A stretch of DNA of 64,000 nucleotides. It comes from an uncultured Dorea sp. (GTDB lineage: Bacteria; Bacillota; Clostridia; Lachnospirales; Lachnospiraceae). The notes under the pieces were generated by a model that was not told the origin of the DNA, did not search any database, and saw only the letters and a list, made by a program, of their open reading frames with translations. Where the stretch lies: contig CAJTRE010000011.1 of NCBI GenBank assembly GCA_910578495.1, positions 1 to 64,000 on the forward strand. The letters run 5' to 3'. Each line of letters begins with the position of its first letter. Within the stretch, counting starts at the first letter, position 1. Made by a program: the position numbers and the translations under genes. Of this stretch, positions 34,709 to 43,677 are shown one piece after another.

Positions 34709-35461
34709 TTACCTGTCCATTTCTGAATAATATTCATCCAGGCTCTTTTCCACCGAACCAGACTTGCTGATAATCAGCTCTACTCTTCGGTTCTTTGCCC
34801 GGTTCTTTTCCGTATCAAACGGAGCAATCGGACGATACTGTCCATATCCTACAGATACTAACTTCTCCGGACTTATCCGAGTCTTCTGCTGTAAATACAC
34901 CGTAACATTTGCCGCTCTTTCTGCTGACAATACGCGGTCTGTATCTACATTGATATGGTTGCTCGCCGACGCCTGCGTCGTATGTCCCAACACTTGAATC
35001 TCCTTAATCGATTTGGAAACTCCGCTGATAATCTCAGCAAATTTCTCCAGAATCTGTTTACCTGCCGGTTTAATCTCAGAACTATTTCCATCAAAAAATA
35101 TCGAATCTCTGAACGTAACGAAAGTATATCCGTCGCCCTTATACAACTCTACCTCCGCAGTCAGACCTGCTTCTTTGACGGAAATCTGTAATTTCTCAAA
35201 TAATTCGTCAAAATCTTCTTGCGCCTCTTCACTCAAAGCTCCCGGAACATCCTCGTTTCCATCTTTCACATCTTGTGTTACGATCTGAGACACATCTTCC
35301 GCATCGGGATTAAAACTTTTTACAATCATTTCCCATTTTGCCTGATCGACTGTAGATATAGAATATAGAAGTACGAAAAAGCATAAAAGCAAGGTTACCA
35401 TATCGCCGTAAGTGTCCATCCAGGACGCGCCGCTCTCCGAGGCTGACTTTCTCTTTTTCAT
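34709..35461 (-). CDS. motB: Flagellar motor stator protein MotB
   Basis: This 250-aa protein has one membrane helix after a short basic N-terminus, with conserved ion-site Asp20 in DTYGDMVTLLLCFFVLLYSI. A periplasmic-side linker and an OmpA-type peptidoglycan-binding domain (VLGHTTQASASNHINVDTDR through NRAKNRRVELII) follow. It pairs with MotA just upstream. Confidence 0.96.
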   Translation of the reverse strand: MKKRKSASESGASWMDTYGDMVTLLLCFFVLLYSISTVDQAKWEMIVKSFNPDAEDVSQIVTQDVKDGNEDVPGALSEEAQEDFDELFEKLQISVKEAGLTAEVELYKGDGYTFVTFRDSIFFDGNSSEIKPAGKQILEKFAEIISGVSKSIKEIQVLGHTTQASASNHINVDTDRVLSAERAANVTVYLQQKTRISPEKLVSVGYGQYRPIAPFDTEKNRAKNRRVELIISKSGSVEKSLDEYYSEMDR

Positions 35462-35473
35462 CTTATCACCTTA

Positions 35474-36319
35474 TTATTTCTTTTCTTTCTTTTCTTTCTT
35501 CGCTTTCTTCTTTCCTTCTCCGCCGCCTTCTTCTCCGCCTTCTGACGCCATAATCTTCTGTCGTACGTCTTCTGCAAGATAAGTAAGCAGTCTTTCTTTC
35601 AAGAACTTCGGATTATCTCCGGATTGAATGGCAAGAATACCTTCAATAACAATCTGCTTGTATAAGAGCTCTTCTTCGTTTCTGCCTCGCAGCTTCTTAG
35701 CAATCGGAAGGAAGAAAACATTGGCAAGCATACAACCATAAAATGTAGTTATCAATGCTACCGACATATCCTGTCCGATATTACCGGCGCCTCCGCTGTC
35801 TAAGCTCATACCTTTTAACATATTGATAAGACCAACCAACGTACCAATCATACCAAATGCCGGTGCGTATGCAGACGCTTTTTCATACAAACCAAACGCC
35901 TCTTCATGTCTCTGTGACATCGTATCAAGCTCATTTTCCATGAGCGCCCGAACTTCTTCAGGTTCCGTAGCGTCTACAATCATCATGATTCCCTGTTTAA
36001 AGAATACATCATCCAACTCGTTTGCTTTTTCCTCTAGAGCAAGAAGTCCATTTTTTCTTGCAAGATAAGCCATCTCAACAAGAGTATCAAGCAATCCGCC
36101 TATGTCGTACTTTCCTCCCATTACTACGAGTTTCATATGCTTTCCTACCTCTTTAAGTGTTCTGGCCGGATAACTGGCCACCACCGCACAAATAGTACCG
36201 CCCAGAACGATCGCAAGACTGTTATAATCTACGAAGTTCCCCATGTTTTTAGGACTAATACCTACAAATAAAATCAATACAAGGCCAACAACTATACCGC
36301 CAATACTTGTAAAATCCAC
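35474..36319 (-). CDS. motA: Flagellar motor stator protein MotA
   Basis: This 281-aa protein has four membrane segments. The third-fourth loop region has typical AYAPAFGMIGTLVGLINMLK and DMSVALITTFYGCMLANVFF. The start is GTG (36319), and the C-terminal tail is a very Lys/Glu/Gly-rich extension of about 25 residues. Confidence 0.95.
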   Translation of the reverse strand: MDFTSIGGIVVGLVLILFVGISPKNMGNFVDYNSLAIVLGGTICAVVASYPARTLKEVGKHMKLVVMGGKYDIGGLLDTLVEMAYLARKNGLLALEEKANELDDVFFKQGIMMIVDATEPEEVRALMENELDTMSQRHEEAFGLYEKASAYAPAFGMIGTLVGLINMLKGMSLDSGGAGNIGQDMSVALITTFYGCMLANVFFLPIAKKLRGRNEEELLYKQIVIEGILAIQSGDNPKFLKERLLTYLAEDVRQKIMASEGGEEGGGEGKKKAKKEKKEKK

Positions 36320-36340
36320 GTTATATCACCATCCTGACTT

Positions 36341-36538
36341 TTATCTATTTTCACGGTAACAATGAACCTTCCCATTGTACTCGATTGTTTTCTGAATTAT
36401 CTCTTCGGCACTTTCTTTCACAATATAGAATTTTCCATTCATCATAACTACCTTTGATTCCGGTATGATCTCTACCATCTCAATCTGCATACAGTTCAAT
36501 ACTATCTTCTCATTATTCAGTTTCGTTAACATTATCAT
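36341..36538 (-). CDS. flbD: FlbD family protein
   Basis: This 65-aa protein has the FlbD pattern: MLTKLNNEKIVLNCMQIEMV followed by IPESKVVMMNGKFYIVKESA. It lies between the hook gene flgE and motA, the conserved position. The exact function in Firmicutes is not established. Strong ribosome site GAGGAGGGG. Confidence 0.9.
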   Translation of the reverse strand: MIMLTKLNNEKIVLNCMQIEMVEIIPESKVVMMNGKFYIVKESAEEIIQKTIEYNGKVHCYRENR

Positions 36539-36566
36539 AGGTTTCCCCTCCTCATTCTTTAAGTTC

Positions 36567-36593
36567 TCCCGGGATATAAGAACTATCCCGGGA
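36567..36593 (-). promoter_or_regulatory. Perfect intergenic hairpin between flgE and flbD
   Basis: TCCCGGGATA pairs with TATCCCGGGA around a 7-nt loop. No T-tract follows on the leftward strand, so it does not look like an intrinsic terminator. An mRNA-stabilising or processing role for the abundant hook message is possible. Confidence 0.5.
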
Positions 36594-36607
36594 AGATATA
36601 ATTATAA

Positions 36608-37876
36608 TTAACGTTTCATGTTTACCAATTCTTCCAACATCTGGTCTGTTACGGTGATAATCTTAGAGTTTGCCTGAAAACCTCTCTGCGTTGTAATCAT
36701 CTGTGAAAACTCGTTAGCAAGGTCTACATTCGCCATCTCCAGATAATTACCTTTGATTACACCTGCCGGCCCGCTTCCCGGTTTTACAGCAGTTGCTGTA
36801 CCCGCATTCGGACCAATACCATAGTAATATCCAGCGGTCTTCTCAAGACCGTTCGGGTTCTCTACAGTGACCAATGCAATCTGACCAATCGCAATTGAAC
36901 GGTTCTTATTATCCACACCTACGATAGTTCCGTCTTCGTTGATCTTGTAGCTCTGGATCTCATACTGCTCTCCGGTATCCGGATCGACAGGAATCTGGAT
37001 TACAGACAATTCGTCTGAGTATACTGCCTCAACTCCCGGTACACGATCTGTTCCAACAGCTACTTTGTCAATAGTTCCGCCTATAGCCCTGACATCTGTA
37101 TCAAAATTCTCTCCAGCCGCACCTGCATTATTGGCAGTAACTGTTAAATTCACCGTATTATTAGCCGCATCAAAGTCATTCAAGCCAATCGTACAACCCT
37201 TATACTTTCCATCGGTTCCGTCAGCCATTGTTCCTGTCACTTGTTTTATCCACTCATTAACTGCATCTTTAAAATCAGTCTTATTGGTTTCAATCTGTAC
37301 CCCGCCAATTGAAATTGTTCCAGCGGCATTACCTGCCGGCGGAGTAAAGGTAACAGGTGCTTTCGTCAGCTTCCACTGACTCTTTGTCGCCGGCTTCTCC
37401 GGAATACCTGTTCCCGGTTTCAGTGCATATCCATATACATAATTTCTTTGATCGTCTACCAAATATCCATTGTTATCCGGACGGAAGATTCCGACTCTTG
37501 AAAGACTAAGTCCGGAATCCGCTACGTTCGTAAAGCTTCCGTTAATCATGTTTCCTACTAAGAAGAATCCTGTTCCGTCAATCATACAGTCCATCGGATC
37601 GGATGATGGAGACGGCGCTCCTGTTGAGAATGTAGGAATGATGGAACCTGTTGTTACACCGTATCCTACCTGAGATGCATTACGTCCACCAGAACCATTG
37701 GCAAGATCATTTCCTCCCGCACCATTGATGGATGTAGAATACATAGAATCCAGAAAGTTAAAGCTTGCGCCTTTAAATCCCCATGTATTTACGTTCGCAA
37801 TATTGTTACCGATTACGTCTAATTTTGACTGATGTGTTCTCAGGCCCGCAACACCTGCAACCATTGATCTAACCAT
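36608..37876 (-). CDS. flgE: Flagellar hook protein FlgE
   Basis: This 422-aa hook subunit has the N-terminal signature SKLDVIGNNIANVNTWGFKG, a variable middle domain and the C-terminal helix MITTQRGFQANSKIITVTDQ. Length is usual. It follows the cap gene flgD and TIGR02530 gene. Confidence 0.95.
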   Translation of the reverse strand: MVRSMVAGVAGLRTHQSKLDVIGNNIANVNTWGFKGASFNFLDSMYSTSINGAGGNDLANGSGGRNASQVGYGVTTGSIIPTFSTGAPSPSSDPMDCMIDGTGFFLVGNMINGSFTNVADSGLSLSRVGIFRPDNNGYLVDDQRNYVYGYALKPGTGIPEKPATKSQWKLTKAPVTFTPPAGNAAGTISIGGVQIETNKTDFKDAVNEWIKQVTGTMADGTDGKYKGCTIGLNDFDAANNTVNLTVTANNAGAAGENFDTDVRAIGGTIDKVAVGTDRVPGVEAVYSDELSVIQIPVDPDTGEQYEIQSYKINEDGTIVGVDNKNRSIAIGQIALVTVENPNGLEKTAGYYYGIGPNAGTATAVKPGSGPAGVIKGNYLEMANVDLANEFSQMITTQRGFQANSKIITVTDQMLEELVNMKR

Positions 37877-37978
37877 TTTATATACTTCCTTTCTTTTATA
37901 ACCTGTCTTCGCTGTTTTTGCTGTCTTTACTGCGTCTATCCGTCACACAGACGCGAAACCTCCATAAAATGGTCCGGC

Positions 37979-38350
37979 TTACATTAAGACAGCGCTGTCA
38001 ATATTTGTAAATATATTGTCTTTCATCTCTGTTCCCGCCATCGTCGTGATGACTACATTATTCGGAACATTCACAATAAATGCACCGTTCTCTCCGATAA
38101 CAACTACGTCTTTCGCACCTTTTGCTCTCGCTTTCTCAACTGCTTTATTTAAGTCTTGCATAAGACCGTCTGTCATCTCGATTCCGCGTTCCTGAACTCT
38201 CTGTGCGGCATGTTTGGAAAACTGAATATTCTGTTGTTTTCCAACTTCCTTGTTTAAGAGTTCGCCAAACGGCACGCTTGCCTTCGCAGGTACTGACGCA
38301 TGCTGAAGCTGAAGCATTCTGGCGTCTGTAACCCGGCTGATCTTATTCAT
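37979..38350 (-). CDS. Flagellar operon protein, TIGR02530 family
   Basis: This protein of about 123 aa has the family core IQFSKHAAQRVQERGIEMT and a beta-rich end with DVVVIGENGAFIVNVPNNVV. It lies between flgD and flgE, the conserved position. Its function is unknown. The start ATG at 38350 has AAAGGGG upstream and overlaps the flgD stop by 8 bp. The 100-bp gap to flgE has a small inverted repeat (GCGTCT/AGACGC). Confidence 0.85.
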   Translation of the reverse strand: MNKISRVTDARMLQLQHASVPAKASVPFGELLNKEVGKQQNIQFSKHAAQRVQERGIEMTDGLMQDLNKAVEKARAKGAKDVVVIGENGAFIVNVPNNVVITTMAGTEMKDNIFTNIDSAVLM

Positions 38351-38882
38351 TCTCAACATCCCCTTTCTCGGAATCTTCTTCATTTCCATCTTCAGGGACA
38401 TTGTTGCTGTCGTCGTCTTTCTTAGGCACTTCTCCAACTGACATGATCTGGGATAGTTCGTATTTCTCTTTTCCTATGTAAACGTACTGAGCGCCCGTAA
38501 GATCAACTCCCGTAACTACTCCGGTCTTCTCTTTTATAATTTTGCCCTTCTCATCCAGAATTGCTACGGTTACTTCTTTACCGATCATTCCCGTCGAATA
38601 TCCTGTCAATGTAACTTGAGAAAGATTATTCATAATAACACCAAAATTCGCAATTGCATTTGACACGCTGGTCATAGCATTCATAGTTGCCATCTGTGTC
38701 ATCTGATTCATCATTTCACTGTTACTCATAGGACTCGTCATATCCTGGTACTGAAGCTGTGCCGCCAAAAGCTGCCAGAAATCATCCATACTCATTTGAC
38801 TGTTGTTTGCTTTCGCTTTAGTCTGTGTCGCAAGCATCTCGTTATAAATGTCAGTGCGTCCACCTACGCCTTCTACTGCCAT
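38343..38882 (-). CDS. flgD: Flagellar hook cap protein FlgD
   Basis: This protein of about 179 aa has the FlgD N-terminal motif MSMDDFWQLLAAQLQYQDMT with SPMSNSEMMNQM and a short C-terminal domain, then an acidic Asp/Glu/Asn tail. It lacks the long C-terminal domain of enterobacterial FlgD, usual for this clade. The second Met is chosen with AAAGGAG nine bases upstream. Confidence 0.92.
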   Translation of the reverse strand: MAVEGVGGRTDIYNEMLATQTKAKANNSQMSMDDFWQLLAAQLQYQDMTSPMSNSEMMNQMTQMATMNAMTSVSNAIANFGVIMNNLSQVTLTGYSTGMIGKEVTVAILDEKGKIIKEKTGVVTGVDLTGAQYVYIGKEKYELSQIMSVGEVPKKDDDSNNVPEDGNEEDSEKGDVENE

Positions 38883-38928
38883 TTCCTTCATCTCCTTTCT
38901 TTAGATTCTATCCGTCTTATCACTACGC

Positions 38929-40071
38929 CTACTGCATAAGTCCAAGACGAAGCTTCTGAATAAATTGGTGAGAATCATCGGTCTGATTCTTTCGATTCTC
39001 TTCACGTTGTCTCTCCTGCTCGGAATCTCTTCCCGTATGATCCTGATCTCTTCCTTGCTGATGCAGATAATCATTTTCCTGTTTATCTACATAGACAGTT
39101 GTTGTGTCGCCAAGATTCTGCTCCATCACATAACCAATCTCTCTGGCATTGTGACTGATAAGCTCCAGAGTTCTCTTCTCTGTACACAGAATAGAGATTA
39201 TTGTCTGGCCCTGCTCATAGTTTACTTTAATAGCAATCTTACCTAGATTCGCAGGCTCAAGCTGAATCTCAAACTCCTTCACCCCTTTACTGGTCTTAAC
39301 CACCAGCTCTTCCGTCAGTTTCTGCGGAATTTCTTCCGGCTTTGATACGTGAACATGTTCTGTCGTTTGACTCTCCTGAACATTGCTTTCATGGCGTACA
39401 TTAGATACTGCCGCCGTCTGTCCGGCTTCCGGCTGTCCTACATTCTGCACCTCATAGGATGTACCTTCTGTCTCTCTTGCAGCCTCCGGCTGTTCTTCGG
39501 ATAAGCGTCCACCTTTCGTTTCTTCTTCTCCTACGGCTTTTAACTGTTCTTCCGGCAGCTTTATATCCACCGTTTCCTTCGCCTCTTCCGGCTTTATACC
39601 ATCCAGTATGATTCCGGTTTCTTTCCCCCGGTCTTTTCCGTTATTTACGGATAAGTCCACAGCCTCGGCCTCGGTGTCAGCTCCTAACTGCGGCTGCTCA
39701 GTACCGTCAACGTCCATGACAGGTACTGTCGAAGAACTCTCTTCATCTACAGGCGCTACTAGCTGCATTGGCTGAACGATTTCGCCTGTTTCTTCCGGAA
39801 TAACCTGATGTACCAAGTAATCCGGTATGATCTGTCCCATCTGTAACGATAACAATGCCGCTTCATTTGTTGTTCCCGGAAGTTTACTATCGTCCGAAAG
39901 AGATTCCTGCTCTTCTTTGCCGGAAGGCTTCTTAGAAGTATCCTTCATCTCATACCGTTCTTCCAGAACCGACTTGAACGCATCCTTGTTATCATTCACA
40001 TCTTTGGTGTTCTTCTTGCTCTCTGTCTTTTGATAACGAACATCCGCCACCGCCATATTTACCTGATTCAT
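38929..40071 (-). CDS. fliK: Flagellar hook-length control protein FliK
   Basis: This 380-aa protein has a long polar Glu/Gln/Thr-rich N-terminal ruler region (1-255) and the conserved C-terminal domain (EFEIQLEPANLGKIAIKVNY, then LISHNAREIGYVMEQNLGD). It measures hook length and triggers the FlhB switch. Position after fliJ is standard. Confidence 0.9.
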   Translation of the reverse strand: MNQVNMAVADVRYQKTESKKNTKDVNDNKDAFKSVLEERYEMKDTSKKPSGKEEQESLSDDSKLPGTTNEAALLSLQMGQIIPDYLVHQVIPEETGEIVQPMQLVAPVDEESSSTVPVMDVDGTEQPQLGADTEAEAVDLSVNNGKDRGKETGIILDGIKPEEAKETVDIKLPEEQLKAVGEEETKGGRLSEEQPEAARETEGTSYEVQNVGQPEAGQTAAVSNVRHESNVQESQTTEHVHVSKPEEIPQKLTEELVVKTSKGVKEFEIQLEPANLGKIAIKVNYEQGQTIISILCTEKRTLELISHNAREIGYVMEQNLGDTTTVYVDKQENDYLHQQGRDQDHTGRDSEQERQREENRKNQTDDSHQFIQKLRLGLMQ

Positions 40072-40129
40072 GGTATCCTGCCTCCTTTCTAAAATATAAT
40101 TTGATATATAGTAAACTGCTTACGCAGTA

Positions 40130-40582
40130 TTACCCGTTAATTTTTGCCATCGCTCTTTTCGTAGAAACAAATTCCTCAATAAACTGTTCTTCTTCCTTCT
40201 GAACTTTTACATTATATTCTTTCTGTTTCTGTTCTTTCAGCTTGCCAATCATGGAAGTCTCTTTCTTTCCTTCAATCACTTCGTCGCGCTTCCTCTGTTC
40301 TTCTTCTTTCAACTGCGCAAGTTCTTCATACTTATTCCTGATTCTGACTCCAAGCTGTTCAAGATAGTTCTCATATGTTTTGATCTTTCTGATCGTCATT
40401 CCCTGAAAGCGGCTCTCCTCCAACTGCTTACTGCACAGGAGATGTTCTTCTTCAAGCTTTGCAATCTCATCTTCACATACTCTTACTTTTAACAACGCTC
40501 TTGCGTGTTCTGTTTTTAAGTTTTCCAGTATCTGCTCCTTGTAGTCCAGTACAGTATTCAAGGAAAAAAAGAATTTTTTCAT
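40130..40582 (-). CDS. fliJ: Flagellar export protein FliJ
   Basis: This 150-aa protein is one long coiled coil of charged heptads (N-terminal FSLNTVLDYKEQILENLKTE). It fits FliJ, which links the FliI ATPase to FlhA and escorts chaperones. It lies directly downstream of fliI. Confidence 0.9.
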   Translation of the reverse strand: MKKFFFSLNTVLDYKEQILENLKTEHARALLKVRVCEDEIAKLEEEHLLCSKQLEESRFQGMTIRKIKTYENYLEQLGVRIRNKYEELAQLKEEEQRKRDEVIEGKKETSMIGKLKEQKQKEYNVKVQKEEEQFIEEFVSTKRAMAKING

Positions 40583-40605
40583 CTTCCCGCACCCCTTTTA
40601 CCATA

Positions 40606-41907
40606 TTACTTTAATATATCATTCATCTGTTCGAATACATCTTCAATCGAAAAGCTCTCGTTAATTTTCTGAGTTAGAAATTCGTTCACTTTATCAATCT
40701 TAGATATGGCAAAATCCAGCTTCGGGTTAGTGCCTGATTTATATGCTCCAATAGATATGAGGTCTTCGTTCTTCGCATATACACTCAGTATATCCCTCAG
40801 CTTAGAAGCTACCTCTTTATGCTCCTCGCTTACAATATTACTCATAAGACGAGAAATACTTGCATTAACATCAATTGCCGGGAAATGATTCTCATTCGCC
40901 AGCTTTCTGCTTAAAACAATATGACCATCCAGAATACCTCGCACCGTATCTGCTACTGGTTCGTTGGTATCGTCGCCTTCTACCAATACGGTATAGATTC
41001 CCGTAATAGATCCCTCTTCAAAGTTACCACTTCGCTCCAGAAGCTTCGGAAACTCTGCATAGATAGAAGGAGTATATCCTCTTGCAACCGGCGGCTCTCC
41101 GATTGCAAGCCCAATCTCTCTTTGCGCCATTGCAAATCTGGTAAGAGAATCCATCATAAGAAGAACGTCCTGTCCTTGATTCTTGAAATACTCCGCTATA
41201 GTCGTCGCCACAAGCGGACATTTCATTCGGAGCATTGCCGGCTGGTCGGAAGTCGCTACAACAAGCACACTTCTCTTCATTCCCTCCGGCCCTAAGTCCT
41301 TTTCTATGAACTCCCGTACCTCACGTCCTCGCTCTCCTACAAGAGCGATAACATTAATATCAGCCTTAACATTCCTTGCAATCATACCAAGCAGCGTACT
41401 CTTTCCCACACCACTTCCCGCAAAGATACCGATACGTTGTCCTTTTCCTACCGTATTCAGTCCATCAATCGCCTTCACTCCTAATTCCAGAGTGTCCGTA
41501 ATCGGCGGTCTTGTAAGAGGATTGATATATGTATTCTCAACATAGTAATGTCTCTGTGAATCAAATTCTTTCAGACCGTCCATCGGTTTTCCGGTCGCGT
41601 CTATAATCCTTCCTCTCAAGAACTCCCCAACGGGAATCTTCAGCCGCCTTTTCGTATTTCTCACGAAACTCCCCGCAGAAATACCGTTCATATTATCATA
41701 TGCCATCAACTGAATTTTGTCGTTCTTGAATCCAACGACCTCTACTGGAATCTGCTTTTTCATCTCCTCGTTGTAAATCATCGCAATATCTCCGATACTG
41801 CTGTAATTACCGGAAGATTCAATTGCCATTCCTACAATATTTTCAACTTTACCAATATAGCTTACCGTTTCCGATTTCTGAATCACTTCCGGCAGCTTTG
41901 ATAACAT
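40606..41907 (-). CDS. fliI: Flagellum-specific ATPase FliI
   Basis: This protein of about 433 aa has Walker A (GIFAGSGVGKSTLLGMIARN), VALVGERGREVREF, Walker B (DVLLMMDSLTRFAMAQREIG) and the F1-beta-like C-terminal region. It powers or aids type III export with FliH and FliJ. The ATG at 41907 is chosen with AAGGTG seven bases upstream. Confidence 0.96.
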   Translation of the reverse strand: MLSKLPEVIQKSETVSYIGKVENIVGMAIESSGNYSSIGDIAMIYNEEMKKQIPVEVVGFKNDKIQLMAYDNMNGISAGSFVRNTKRRLKIPVGEFLRGRIIDATGKPMDGLKEFDSQRHYYVENTYINPLTRPPITDTLELGVKAIDGLNTVGKGQRIGIFAGSGVGKSTLLGMIARNVKADINVIALVGERGREVREFIEKDLGPEGMKRSVLVVATSDQPAMLRMKCPLVATTIAEYFKNQGQDVLLMMDSLTRFAMAQREIGLAIGEPPVARGYTPSIYAEFPKLLERSGNFEEGSITGIYTVLVEGDDTNEPVADTVRGILDGHIVLSRKLANENHFPAIDVNASISRLMSNIVSEEHKEVASKLRDILSVYAKNEDLISIGAYKSGTNPKLDFAISKIDKVNEFLTQKINESFSIEDVFEQMNDILK

Positions 41908-41921
41908 AAGCATTCACCTTC

Positions 41922-42683
41922 TTATCCTCTGACATTATTGATAATGTCTTTGATATTCTCAAGCTGTGTTCCTACACTTGCATCGATAATCTCATCCGGA
42001 AGCTCTATAATACAAGTCCCTTCCTCTTCATTTTCCATGGCAACGATCTTGATATTATCAGATAGATGCGCCAACGAATCTAAAAATTCTGCATCTACAT
42101 CCAACGAGAGAGCTGTGTTGCATTTCGTAATATAGATCTTCGCCCACTGTCTCTTTGTCATCTTATCAGTGGCAGCCAATATCATCCGCTTGACAACGTC
42201 TCCGCTTGCCTGGAGACTCGTATGTACAATCTTTTCTGCAACTGATAAAGCAATTCTCTTCAAGTCGTCTACATATTTTTCCAAAATACGCGCCTTCTCA
42301 TGACTGACACTCTGGATTGCATCCGCCGCATTACGCTGCAGCTCTCTGATTTCTTCACCAAGATGTTCCATGTGTTCCTCATACGCTTGTTCGCGGCCCT
42401 CTAACAGTCCTTGCTCGCGGCCTTCTCGATATGCTTCTTCCCTTAGAAACTCTGCTTGTTCCCTGGCCTCTGCCAATAGCGTCTCTGCTTTTATCCGCGC
42501 CTGTTTCAGAATTTCTTCTTCAGAAACGGAAGGGGGAACCGGTTCTTCATCCTGTTCGCCGCCTTCTTCCTCATCTTCTTCTACTGATTCATTTCTTTCT
42601 ATCTGAAACCCCGCAAAAAAATTAAATGGCTGTATTTCTTCTTCCTCGCCAGGCTGTTTCATAATATTATGCAATGATTTCAT
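41922..42683 (-). CDS. fliH: Flagellar export regulator FliH
   Basis: This protein of about 253 aa starts with an acidic, Glu-rich region, continues with a helical GxxxG/E-rich repeat (EQAEFLREEAYREGREQGLL with EGREQAYEEH), and ends in a FliH/VATP-E C-terminal domain (RIALSVAEKIVHTSLQASGD). The start is uncertain: the ribosome site GGAAAGG overlaps the ATG at 42683. GTG at 42692 and TTG at 42674 are alternatives. It overlaps fliG's end by 17 bp. Confidence 0.9.
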   Translation of the reverse strand: MKSLHNIMKQPGEEEEIQPFNFFAGFQIERNESVEEDEEEGGEQDEEPVPPSVSEEEILKQARIKAETLLAEAREQAEFLREEAYREGREQGLLEGREQAYEEHMEHLGEEIRELQRNAADAIQSVSHEKARILEKYVDDLKRIALSVAEKIVHTSLQASGDVVKRMILAATDKMTKRQWAKIYITKCNTALSLDVDAEFLDSLAHLSDNIKIVAMENEEEGTCIIELPDEIIDASVGTQLENIKDIINNVRG

Positions 42684-43677
42684 CCTTTCCACTCTTGACT
42701 ATGATCAGCTCGCCAGCCTCTTCCAGTCTTCGGATAACGCCAACGATTCTCTGCTGTGCCTCTTCAACATCTCTCAATCTTACGTTAACTGTAACATCGA
42801 GATCGGACTGAATACTCTCTGCCATACGTGAAGATACATTTGCAAATACAAGATCTTTGATCGTATCGTCGGAACCTTTCAATGCGTACACAATATCCTT
42901 GACATCGCATTCTCTGATAAAACGCTGGATAGATCTGTTGTCCATAGACACAATATCCTCGAACACGAACATCTTCTTTCGAATTGTATCTGCAAGTTCT
43001 TCGTCCGTCTTGCCCAACTCGTCGAAAATGTATTTCTCATTACTTCTATCCATATGATTCATTACATCTGCAATGTAATCAATACCGCCAATCGTTGTAA
43101 AGTCCTCTGTTGTAAGAATATTTTCAAATTTCTTCTTCAAGGATTCTTCTACAATCTTAATGGCTTCCGGAGAAGCGCTCTCCATTCTCGCCACACATTC
43201 AACAACTTGTATTCTCTTCTCTTTCGGTATCTCACTGATGACCGCAGCAGCCTGATCAGAATCCGCATAAGACAGAATCAATGCAATTGTCTGCGGACGT
43301 TCATGCTGCAGGAAAGAAAACAGGTTCTTCACACTGCTTTTCCGAATAAATTCGAAAGGGCGCATCTTCATAGATTTTGCAAGTTTATCAAGCAAAGTCT
43401 GCGCCGCCGATTCTCCGAATGCTTTCTCAAGAACCGCTCTCGCATATTCCATACCCCCGTCTGTCACAACTTTCTGTGTCAGACAGGTTTTATAGAATTC
43501 ATCCAGAACCTCCTCTAATTGTTCCGGTGTAATATGACCAAGCTTGGCAACTTCAATTGTCAATTTCTCAATATCACTCTCACTCAGGTGCTTATAAATC
43601 TTAGATGCTTTTTCCGCACCGAGTGATACGATAACTGCCGCCGCTTTCTGTTCCGGCGCCAACTTATTATTCTCCAT
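42667..43677 (-). CDS. fliG: Flagellar motor switch protein FliG
   Basis: This protein of about 336 aa has all three FliG domains. The C-terminal torque helix region has DDTIKDLVFANVSSRMAESI and the EHPQT-like motif is HERPQTIALILSY. The ATG at 43677 is chosen because GGAGG lies eight bases upstream; the first Met at 43692 has no site. It overlaps fliF by 11 bp. Confidence 0.96.
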   Translation of the reverse strand: MENNKLAPEQKAAAVIVSLGAEKASKIYKHLSESDIEKLTIEVAKLGHITPEQLEEVLDEFYKTCLTQKVVTDGGMEYARAVLEKAFGESAAQTLLDKLAKSMKMRPFEFIRKSSVKNLFSFLQHERPQTIALILSYADSDQAAAVISEIPKEKRIQVVECVARMESASPEAIKIVEESLKKKFENILTTEDFTTIGGIDYIADVMNHMDRSNEKYIFDELGKTDEELADTIRKKMFVFEDIVSMDNRSIQRFIRECDVKDIVYALKGSDDTIKDLVFANVSSRMAESIQSDLDVTVNVRLRDVEEAQQRIVGVIRRLEEAGELIIVKSGKDEIIA

